Part shown: one piece after another, positions 34,994 to 42,776 of the stretch
Numbering within the stretch: position 1 is the stretch's first letter
Layout of the letters: every line of letters begins with the position of its first letter
From: a virus
IMG/VR virus record: IMGVR_UViG_3300007504_000005
Coordinates: 23,173 to 87,172 of that record
Length of the DNA: 64,000 nt
Strand: one strand, 5' to 3'
The notes under the pieces: model-generated
What the model saw: only the letters and a program-made list of their open reading frames with translations
Databases searched by the model: none
Told to the model about the DNA's origin: nothing
Made by a program: the position numbers and the translations under genes

Positions 34994-35375
34994 GGTGTCC
35001 GTTCAAGTCTTCCTGATCCCAGGGCAGCCTCTTCAAGAGAGTGAACCCGTGCGCTTCTGCCATAGCACGGGCCTCGTTGAGAGCCTCCCTGCTGGTATCG
35101 AAGGGACCGATCTCTGTCTCGGCGGGGTCTTGGATGAACCACTTATCCCCGTCGGAGAACACCTCGAACTCGCTCAAGGCATTGGGGTTGGCGGGGGCCA
35201 AGCTTGACACGGACTCTCGGAAGGCGTAGAACTTCCATCCGTTGTCTACCTTGACCGGAGGGAGTAGGGGCTTGAAGACCTTCCCCCTGTCCCGGCGGAG
35301 GCTCTCCCTCTCCATGATTGCCCTGTTTGTGGGGTCGTCCAACAGGGCTGCCATCATTTGGTATCTCTGTGACAT
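34986..35375 (-). CDS. Minus-strand hypothetical protein, 129 aa (moron-like)
   Basis: Lies opposite to all surrounding structural genes and overlaps the cupin gene tail-to-tail by 8 bases. The translation is protein-like: a helical N-terminus ('SQRYQMMAALLDDPTNRAIMERESLRRD'), a strand pair ('FEVFSDGDKWFIQDPAETEIGPF'), then a helix ('SREALNEARAMAEAHGFTLL'). CGGTA lies 13 bases upstream of its ATG. Its isolation suggests an acquired gene with its own control. Confidence 0.65.
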   Translation of the reverse strand: MSQRYQMMAALLDDPTNRAIMERESLRRDRGKVFKPLLPPVKVDNGWKFYAFRESVSSLAPANPNALSEFEVFSDGDKWFIQDPAETEIGPFDTSREALNEARAMAEAHGFTLLKRLPWDQEDLNGHPM

Positions 35376-35400
35376 GTAGTACTCTACCGAGAAGGGAAGC

Positions 35401-35414
35401 GGTTGCTGGCCTAT
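35401..35414 (+). promoter_or_regulatory. GGTT-N6-CTAT element before the 35442 fibre gene
   Basis: GGTT (35401-35404), six bases, CTAT (35411-35414), 41 bases before GTG 35442. It supports choosing that GTG. CCCT can pair with AGGG of the SD in the leader. Confidence 0.5.
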
Positions 35415-35441
35415 TCAGGAGCCCTCCCAGAAGGGGTCATC

Positions 35442-38400
35442 GTGGCTGCGAGAATCCAAAGTCTCCGGAATGGTGGAAGTGCCGTAGATGAAGCCAGTCG
35501 GGATGACTTGGTCGCTACGGACGTTGTAGTTGTGTCCTCTCTGGACTCAGCCACGACCTACAACTGGACTCTCGTGTTCGTTCCAGAGGGCTCTGCCGCA
35601 ACGTTCTCGGGAACCACCACTGCGGTAAGTCCCGGCTCGTTCACGGTTGACATCCCCGGCCCGTACCTCGTGCGACTTGTCGTAGATTCGGGACTCCCAA
35701 CTGAGGACACACAGTACGTCCGGCTCCGAGCACTCACCGAAGAGTTGGGCCTCACACTGGTCGCAGCTGGCGAGCGTCGTGACGGCACCGGCACCATCCC
35801 GGTAGATGTGGATCCTGAGGGTTGGGCGAACGAGCAGAACGCCAATCTGAAGGCTCTTGAGACTGCGGTCACCCTCGCCTCGAGCCCTGGAGTCCCTGAG
35901 TTCGTGTTCCGTCCCGGAGGCACCCAGACAGGGAACATCTTCACGGACTTCGCTGACCTGTACGCTGCGCTGACCGCAGCGGAGGGGAAGAAGCGTCTCG
36001 TCTTCGACAACTCCATCTCCTCGCCTTGCACGATCCCTGCGGGGGCCTACGATTTCGCGGATACGACCTGGGTGGGCGTGGGCTTCGGCGTCCTCCTTCC
36101 GGCTTTTGAGGCCCAGCCGCGCGTCGAGTTCGCCAACGGGGTGGCGATCACGAACCTGACTCGGATCCAGCACCTTCTGATTGCGATGACTGCGGGAGTG
36201 TCTACTCCAATCACCTTCTCGGGGGTGGTACACATCCTGCAGATCCGGCTGAGCAAGCTCCTGTCGGAGGCTGGCGCCAACCCGCTGTTCGTGTTCTCGG
36301 GTGCCGGAGCGCACCTGATGGATCTCACCCAGACGGTTCTGGGCGGGAGTAGTCAGGAGGTCATCGACCTACAAGGTACGGTGAGCCTGGGATTCAATCT
36401 TCAGGTCCGAAGCCTCATCCAGACTGACGCGATCTCCGGGGCGGCGGGGACGTCTCTGTCTAAGACACTGGACGCGTCATCCAGTGTCGCCACCTTGTCG
36501 GCTTTCTCCGGAACCGACGCGGGCGACACCTTCATGGACGAGGCCGAACGGGTTGGCTTCGACGACTCAGGTCTCCAGCACATCTCCGCAGACGATGTTC
36601 AGAAAGCGATCGAGGACATCGATGTCGCCATCGATGACCCGGCGGGTCTGATCACCGTAGCAACTGCAGGTGCAGACCACACCACCATCGAAGCGGCGCT
36701 GGCCGAAGCTGCGGGAGTGGCGTCCCCCAGCAATCGTATCCTGGTCGAGATCTACCCTGGCGACTACTCAGAGAACAACCCGCTCACGATCCCCGCCTAC
36801 GTCAGTGTCAACTGTCCGGGCCGACACGCGGTCACTCGGCTCATTTGCCAGAACTCGGGAGCGGGGCAGCACGGCTTGGTCCTGACCAACGACACCGATG
36901 TCGTTGGTATTCAGATCCAGGGAGCTTCCGGATCGGGTGCAGCGGGATTCCACTTTCCCGCCGCAGCGGCGGATATCGAGCTCCAGGACTGCAGGATTCA
37001 GGACTGCGACATCGGTTGGCTGAGCGAGGCTTCCGCGAACAGTCCGGGCATCAGCGTCAGGACCCCGTTTATCACTGCAGGGACGACTTCCAGCGCCTTC
37101 AAGTGCTCTGCAGGCGGCTTGATGAACGTGGAGGGGGCTCTGGTTCTGGCTGCCGCCACTGTAGGCAAGGTGTTCCACAGCGATGGGGCGAACTCTACCC
37201 TCCGAGCTTCGGGCTGTCGAACCAATGGGGACCTGACGACCCACGCCTGCTACGTCGAGAACACCGGCGAAATGCAGCTCTTCGCGAACTACCACAATGG
37301 TGTGGCAACGGGTGTTGAGATCACCGCAACGGGGGGGACCCTGGAGTCTTCGGGCTGCACCTTCATCACAACCGGGAGCAGCATCGTACTGGCCGATACG
37401 GCGCTGGCTTCCCTGACTGTTCGGGGCGTGTCGCTGGACAGCTCCACTTTTAGTCTCGGGGCTGCCGCTACCTTCGCAGGGAGCTTCACGGACACGGGGT
37501 CCGTATTCCCTGGCTTCAACGCTATCGAGGAGCTCTGGGCCGGCGCCACGACCATCGAGCGCGTCCCTCTCGCCACCTACACCCGCGAGACTGCGGCGAC
37601 TGCTTGGGTCGAGGGCGGGTTGGTTACCATCAACTCTGGATTCACCCTGGACGTGGCGGCGGGGAAAGGGTTCGTCAACACGGGGACTGGAGTTGTCTAC
37701 GTAGTATGGAGCGGGCAGCAGGTCATCGCTTCGGCGGATAGCGACTTCTACGTCTATGTGGATTCAGCGGGGACTGCTTCCCTGGCTGGTACCACCCCGG
37801 ACCTCGAGACCAACGTCCTTCTCGCGGCAGGGCGTACCGATGACTCTGTCGTTGCCTTCCTGTCGCGTAACATCGTCCCCTCTCAGTTCCTCCGTTTGCG
37901 GCGTCATGAGTGGGTGGCGACAGCTGTGGGGTCTGTTTGGATCACCGGGCTGGCCGTCACAGAGTACTCAGGACCCAGTCTGCAGTTCCAGGTAGGGGCG
38001 GGCAGGTTCTACCAAGGGGATGTCGAGTACACAGCTTCTGCTTCCGCCACTCCCTGCGTGTTCAACTACTGGTATCGGGACGGGGCGACTTGGGATGTCA
38101 CGGTCGCCGCCACTGCTCTGGACGCTACCAACTACGATCCCGCCGGGTCCGGGCTCTCTCCGATCACTGCAGGTCAGTGGGTCAAGTGCGCGGTCTACGT
38201 CAATATCAACGAAGGCACGACCTATTGGCATGTCGTGTACGCGCAGGCAGAGTACGCCTCTCAAGTGGCGGCTGAAGGGGCTTCTCTGGCGGTCCCTCCG
38301 GAGATCTTCAACGCCAACGCTCTTCCTCTGGCAGCTTTCGTCTACCAGCAGGGAACGACGGATATCGTTTCCATCCTCGACATCCGACCCTCTATTGTGG

Positions 38401-39425
38401 CGGAAGGTCCTGGATCAACAGCGGCTCCTGCCGAACATTCGGCGCTGGCAAACCTGCATCTCGACGACCACAACCAGTACATGTTGCTGGCGGGCAATGC
38501 CGCGCGGAACGCCCTCACGGGTGCGCTGGATGCTTCCGGAGGCACGATCGTTGTTCCGACTTCCACGAGTCCGGTCCAGACGACCGAGGGCTCTGTAGTT
38601 TGGGATTCGGACGATGACGTCCTCACGGTGGGTGATGGGTCCTCTCGGAAGACCTTGGTGGACACGAACTCCACCCAGACCCTTTCCAACAAGACGATTG
38701 TCAATCCGACGATCACCGACCACAGCAACGCGACGCATGACCATTCGAACGCAACCAATGGGGGCCTGGTCGTACAGGCGACGGAGACTCTCAGAGGCGC
38801 GGCGGAGGTCGCTACCCAGGCGGAGGTCGACACAGGGACGGATGACGCTCGATTCGTGACTCCCGCAAAACTGGCTGCTGCAGCTACGGTGATCCAGTCG
38901 GGACAGGCGGCCGGTGGTGATCTGCAAGGCAGCTATCCGAACCCTACAGTGGTGCAGGCGTCCACCACCGTCGCCGGCAAGGTAGAGCTCGCGACGCAAT
39001 CTGAGGTGGACTCAGGAACTGACACCACTCGGGCTGTGACTCCTGCAACTCTGGCGAGCGCGCCCCGAAGAGCGGATATCCACATCATAGAGACGGATAC
39101 GTTGAGCAACATCAGCTCTCCAACCCCGTCCATCGTGACTGGGATGTCCTGGACACCTCCTGCGGGAACTTGGCTGGTGGTGTTTGATGCGGAGATCGAG
39201 GGCCACGGCAACGCTGTGACAACAGTGCAGATCTACATGGATGCTGCAGCCCAGGGCTATCCTCGCAGAATCTCCATCACCACCAACGATTTCGACTCCA
39301 TCATGGCACGCGCCCTTGTAACGACGACAGGCTCTGAAGTTGTGTCCCTGCAGGCGTCTGTGTCTGCCCATGACGTAGATTTCCGGGGACGCGCGTTGAC
39401 GCTCATCCGGGTGGGCATCGTATGA
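35442..39425 (+). CDS. Tail fibre/spike protein with beta-helix and fibre repeats, ~1,327 aa
   Basis: GTG 35442 follows AAGGGG by five bases and fits the leader spacing; a TTG at 35403 is less likely. Residues 1-130 are an Ig-like domain ('ASRDDLVATDVVVVSSLDSATTYNWTLVFVPEGS') shared with the 39452 protein. A beta-helix follows, including 'GADHTTIEAALAEAAG ... EIYPGDYSENNPLTIPAYVSVNCPG'. Near the C-terminus are phage-fibre repeats ('GAAEVATQAEVDTGTDDARFVTPAKLA', 'GKVELATQSEVDSGTDTTRAVTPATLA') and a 'LSNKTIVNPTITD' fibre motif. It is probably a receptor-binding fibre; no enzyme residues were identified. Confidence 0.8.
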   Translation: MAARIQSLRNGGSAVDEASRDDLVATDVVVVSSLDSATTYNWTLVFVPEGSAATFSGTTTAVSPGSFTVDIPGPYLVRLVVDSGLPTEDTQYVRLRALTEELGLTLVAAGERRDGTGTIPVDVDPEGWANEQNANLKALETAVTLASSPGVPEFVFRPGGTQTGNIFTDFADLYAALTAAEGKKRLVFDNSISSPCTIPAGAYDFADTTWVGVGFGVLLPAFEAQPRVEFANGVAITNLTRIQHLLIAMTAGVSTPITFSGVVHILQIRLSKLLSEAGANPLFVFSGAGAHLMDLTQTVLGGSSQEVIDLQGTVSLGFNLQVRSLIQTDAISGAAGTSLSKTLDASSSVATLSAFSGTDAGDTFMDEAERVGFDDSGLQHISADDVQKAIEDIDVAIDDPAGLITVATAGADHTTIEAALAEAAGVASPSNRILVEIYPGDYSENNPLTIPAYVSVNCPGRHAVTRLICQNSGAGQHGLVLTNDTDVVGIQIQGASGSGAAGFHFPAAAADIELQDCRIQDCDIGWLSEASANSPGISVRTPFITAGTTSSAFKCSAGGLMNVEGALVLAAATVGKVFHSDGANSTLRASGCRTNGDLTTHACYVENTGEMQLFANYHNGVATGVEITATGGTLESSGCTFITTGSSIVLADTALASLTVRGVSLDSSTFSLGAAATFAGSFTDTGSVFPGFNAIEELWAGATTIERVPLATYTRETAATAWVEGGLVTINSGFTLDVAAGKGFVNTGTGVVYVVWSGQQVIASADSDFYVYVDSAGTASLAGTTPDLETNVLLAAGRTDDSVVAFLSRNIVPSQFLRLRRHEWVATAVGSVWITGLAVTEYSGPSLQFQVGAGRFYQGDVEYTASASATPCVFNYWYRDGATWDVTVAATALDATNYDPAGSGLSPITAGQWVKCAVYVNINEGTTYWHVVYAQAEYASQVAAEGASLAVPPEIFNANALPLAAFVYQQGTTDIVSILDIRPSIVAEGPGSTAAPAEHSALANLHLDDHNQYMLLAGNAARNALTGALDASGGTIVVPTSTSPVQTTEGSVVWDSDDDVLTVGDGSSRKTLVDTNSTQTLSNKTIVNPTITDHSNATHDHSNATNGGLVVQATETLRGAAEVATQAEVDTGTDDARFVTPAKLAAAATVIQSGQAAGGDLQGSYPNPTVVQASTTVAGKVELATQSEVDSGTDTTRAVTPATLASAPRRADIHIIETDTLSNISSPTPSIVTGMSWTPPAGTWLVVFDAEIEGHGNAVTTVQIYMDAAAQGYPRRISITTNDFDSIMARALVTTTGSEVVSLQASVSAHDVDFRGRALTLIRVGIV
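39410..39423 (+). promoter_or_regulatory. GGTG-N6-GTAT element before the 39452 fibre gene
   Basis: GGTG (39410-39413), six bases, GTAT (39420-39423), 42 bases before ATG 39452. It is a near match to the GGTN-N6-CTAT set at the same spacing, inside the end of the upstream gene. Confidence 0.35.
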
Positions 39426-39451
39426 TCCAGCATCTTGCAGGAGACCTGTAG

Positions 39452-42400
39452 ATGGCTACTGCATCTATCGAGAGCTCTGTCACCGCACCGGTAGCGAAGC
39501 CGAGTGTCATCAATGCGTCTCGGGACGACCTTGAGATCAATGATGTAGTCCTGCTGGACTCCGTCAACGCGGGAACCGTATACTCCTGGACGATTGCCTT
39601 CGCTCCCGAAGGCTCCACGGCATCCTTCTCGGGATCCGCTGTCGCCAAGAGCCCTGGTTCCTTCACCGTTGATGTCGAGGGGCCCTATCTCATCCGTCTG
39701 GTGTTTACAGACGGAACAGGAAGCACCGAACAGTTCGTGCGGCTCCGGGCGCTCACCTCCCTCGGGGACCTGAAGCTGGTTGCTGCGGGTGAGGGTGTCT
39801 ATGCAGTCCCCGTTCCAGTAGACGGAACAGCAGCGGGGTGGGCGGACGACCAGAACGGGAACCTCCTTTCTCTCCTCTCTCTGATCACCAAGGCGGGGTC
39901 AGGAGGGCGGCTCCTCTATGTGGACCCCGCACAGGGAGACTACCAGACGATCCAGGAGGCCCTCGACTACGCTCAGACACAGACCCCTACGGCGATTGCT
40001 CCGTGGGCTGTCTTGGTCCGTCCAGGCACCTACACAGAAGACCTCACCTTCTACTCGCATGTTCACGTCTTCGGGGCCCCTGGGGGTGGGGAGACCAAGG
40101 TGGTCCGTATCCAAAACGATACGGCAGCCCACTCCGTCTTCCTTGCGGGATCCTTGGACGAGGTCAACCTCACGAATCTGTACTTCGAGAATCCCGACAC
40201 TTCAGCCAATGCTGTACTCAGCCTTTCCGGGGCAGGAACCCTCACCCTGTCCCAGTGTGTAGTCTCGGCGGAAGGAGGGGCCTCTCCCCAAGGACCTGCT
40301 ATCCTCACTGCAGGGACGAGCGCTCTTCGGGTTCGGGGTGGAATCCTCTCCTCGAACTCAGGAGCCTCGGCAGACAGCTATGCGCTCATCGTAGGGGATG
40401 GGACAACAGCATCCCTCTGGAATGCGACCGTCGATATCCGGGGGATCCATGCCCGGGCAGGGTCGACCCTCGAGCTCCGGGACTGTTCCATTGCGTCGAG
40501 CGGCTCCTATGGGATCCGCTCCGAGGCCGACTTCCTCGATGTTGAGCTCACGAAGATCTCTGGTGCGGCTACCCAAGACATAGCCTTCAATCCTGGCGGG
40601 GGTGCCGTTACTGGGGATGTGGTGTCAGTCATCCGTTGGAGCCGCTTCGGCGCTCTTCTGTATGACACGGCAGGCATCTCAGGGACCACCTCTCTCACTA
40701 TGGGGAGTGTTGACCACGGGGCTCTCTCGTTCCCCTCCGGGAACCCTGGAGTCCTCGCAGCTACGGTTCTCTCAAGCACTCAGTTCTTCGACAACACCGC
40801 TACGGGACTGGCGGCAGAGAATGTACAGGCCGCTATCGATGAGGTTTGGGGAGTCGCAGTCGCGGTTCGTACTCTCGATGACGCCTACGATGGCGGGGGC
40901 TCTCCGGGCTCCGGTCGTCGTATCGTGGCGGATCAAGGCGCAGTCGAGATCGTCGACGCCGCTGCCCCCTCCGATCCCATTCCCCCAGGAAGCACCGACG
41001 GGGGCCTCGATATTGTCGGGCGTTTCAGGCTGGGGGCTATCAACAAGCCGGAGCTCCAGCTCAGTCCCAACCCGTACGGAAATGGGCCTGAGGTCCTCAT
41101 GGGCCAGGAGATCTGGGCTCCTGATGCTCCCTTCGGGTCCACTGCATTCCTCCTGGCGAACGCTACAGGAGTTCCAAGCCACCACAACTACAACATCCGT
41201 GTGGGGTCCAAGTCTGCGGCTGGTGGGAACCAAGTAGGTCGAGCGATCCTCCGAGGGGGTGATTCCCTCGCGAATCCTCTCCCCGCAGGCTCTGTCTATG
41301 TCCAAGCGGGTCGTGGTGCTGCCGCAGGGGGCGGAGATGGAGCCTCCCTGTACCTGGTCCCTGGAGACTCCGAAGCCGGAACAGTTGGAGACGTGGTTCT
41401 CGTCCGTCCGGAGGCCGCCACTCCTGCGACTCTCCAAGCATCTGGTGCCTTCGTCGGGGGTGTCACCGGAACGGTGCGGTTCGGGACCGACATGGGGGCG
41501 GTCGAGGTCGCAATAGACGCGGCTGACAACCTGTTCGCGGTCCTGGGGAAGCTCAACGCTACTCTGGAGCTTGTTGCCTCAGACGCAGGCGGTGGGGTCA
41601 TTCTCCTCACCACTGCCTCTCGAGGGGAAACAGCTGAGGTCTTCTTCCTCAATGCAGACACAGGCCTGGACGTAGCTCTCGGAGGGTTCGCCAGCCAAAC
41701 CATGACGGCGGGCACCTTCCCTGAGGCTGTGCGGATTCGAGTCACAGCGGCGAATGAGATCACCTTCGGGGTCGGCGACGCCAACCCGATGATCTACAAC
41801 ACAGATACCGGGAAGCTCACTGTCCCTGGTCCCCTCGACCCCACCTATCTGATCCAGACGGAAGCCCCTCCCACAGCGTTCATCTCAGGCAAGGGGGTTC
41901 TGTGGGTTGGGGACGGAGCTGGTGGTTCTGTCCTGGGGGACCTTTACTACATTCATGAGCATGGGACCTCCTCAGCTACGGCAATGAACCTGACAGGAGG
42001 TCTTGGGTCCATCACCGTAGAGGATGAAGGGACCGGGCTCGGTGCGTTCAAGATTCTCAACTTCACCGGCTCTGGAGTCACGGTTACGGACGCTGGAGGA
42101 GGCCAAGCCAACGTCGTCGTAACTGGAGGCGGGGGTGGCGGGGGCTCCCTTGTGGGAGCCGCTCAGGACGTGTTTGCGGCCACCGACTTTGCCTGGGACG
42201 GTTCGGTCTCCTCGGTGACTCTGTCCTCTATCCCAGATTCAAATGTCATGAATGCTGGGATCATCGTCCTGTTTCGGAACGGCGTCTCGGACATCAACAA
42301 CGTGGGCCCCACAGCCCCTACAACTGAGTTTGAGTATCGGATCGTCTCCAATGTCCTGGAGATCGGAGCGGACGTTACCCTGGATCCCACCGACACATAC

Positions 42401-42706
42401 AGGATCGTCTACCCAATCATTAGCGCGGCTATCCTGGCGGGAATTCAGCAGGATCTCTTCCCAAGTGCCTCCTTCACCTGGGACGGGACTGTGTCCAGCG
42501 TGGCGATCACTGAGACTCTGGATACAGCTGCTGACCTGGCGGGCTTCGTCATCCTGTACAAGAACGGGATCGCTGAGGTGGATAACGTCGGTCCTGCTGT
42601 CCCGACCAACGAATACGAGTATCGGATCAACGCAGGGAACCTCGAGATCGGTGACGACATCACCATCGAGACTCACAACTATCGGCTCGTGTACCCGAAG
42701 ACCTGA
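39452..42706 (+). CDS. Tail fibre/spike protein with beta-helix, 1,084 aa
   Basis: SD AGGAGA precedes ATG. Residues 25-130 are homologous to the start of the 35442 protein ('INASRDDLEINDVVLLDSVNAGTVYSWTIAFAPEGS'), probably the tail-attachment part. A pectin-lyase-like helix follows ('GDYQTIQEALDYAQT ... LVRPGTYTEDLTFYSHVHVFGAPGGG'). The C-terminal ~150 residues are two copies of a ~70-residue beta module ('VLFRNGVSDINNVGP', 'ILYKNGIAEVDNVGP', each ending '...YRIVYP' or '...YRLVYP'). A related copy ends the 42777 protein. The module may be the adhesive tip. Confidence 0.78.
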   Translation: MATASIESSVTAPVAKPSVINASRDDLEINDVVLLDSVNAGTVYSWTIAFAPEGSTASFSGSAVAKSPGSFTVDVEGPYLIRLVFTDGTGSTEQFVRLRALTSLGDLKLVAAGEGVYAVPVPVDGTAAGWADDQNGNLLSLLSLITKAGSGGRLLYVDPAQGDYQTIQEALDYAQTQTPTAIAPWAVLVRPGTYTEDLTFYSHVHVFGAPGGGETKVVRIQNDTAAHSVFLAGSLDEVNLTNLYFENPDTSANAVLSLSGAGTLTLSQCVVSAEGGASPQGPAILTAGTSALRVRGGILSSNSGASADSYALIVGDGTTASLWNATVDIRGIHARAGSTLELRDCSIASSGSYGIRSEADFLDVELTKISGAATQDIAFNPGGGAVTGDVVSVIRWSRFGALLYDTAGISGTTSLTMGSVDHGALSFPSGNPGVLAATVLSSTQFFDNTATGLAAENVQAAIDEVWGVAVAVRTLDDAYDGGGSPGSGRRIVADQGAVEIVDAAAPSDPIPPGSTDGGLDIVGRFRLGAINKPELQLSPNPYGNGPEVLMGQEIWAPDAPFGSTAFLLANATGVPSHHNYNIRVGSKSAAGGNQVGRAILRGGDSLANPLPAGSVYVQAGRGAAAGGGDGASLYLVPGDSEAGTVGDVVLVRPEAATPATLQASGAFVGGVTGTVRFGTDMGAVEVAIDAADNLFAVLGKLNATLELVASDAGGGVILLTTASRGETAEVFFLNADTGLDVALGGFASQTMTAGTFPEAVRIRVTAANEITFGVGDANPMIYNTDTGKLTVPGPLDPTYLIQTEAPPTAFISGKGVLWVGDGAGGSVLGDLYYIHEHGTSSATAMNLTGGLGSITVEDEGTGLGAFKILNFTGSGVTVTDAGGGQANVVVTGGGGGGGSLVGAAQDVFAATDFAWDGSVSSVTLSSIPDSNVMNAGIIVLFRNGVSDINNVGPTAPTTEFEYRIVSNVLEIGADVTLDPTDTYRIVYPIISAAILAGIQQDLFPSASFTWDGTVSSVAITETLDTAADLAGFVILYKNGIAEVDNVGPAVPTNEYEYRINAGNLEIGDDITIETHNYRLVYPKT

Positions 42707-42714
42707 TATAAATA
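42707..42714 (+). promoter_or_regulatory. TATAAATA, T4-late-type -10 sequence
   Basis: Exact match to the T4 late promoter -10 consensus, overlapping the end of the 39452 gene and 70 bases before ATG 42777, a strongly codon-biased gene. Confidence 0.5.
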
Positions 42715-42729
42715 GTGGGCCTATCTGGG

Positions 42730-42770
42730 CTCCGTAGGGCGAGAGCAGTCTCCCCCCCCCCTTCACGGAG
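42730..42770 (+). promoter_or_regulatory. Structured leader with C10 run before the 42777 gene
   Basis: Outer stem CTCCGT (42730-42735) with ACGGAG (42765-42770), where GGAG is the SD. Inner stem GAGA (42741-42744) with TCTC (42749-42752), extended by GGG/CCC. A run of ten C (42752-42761) lies in the leader. Confidence 0.5.
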
Positions 42771-42776
42771 TCCTTC

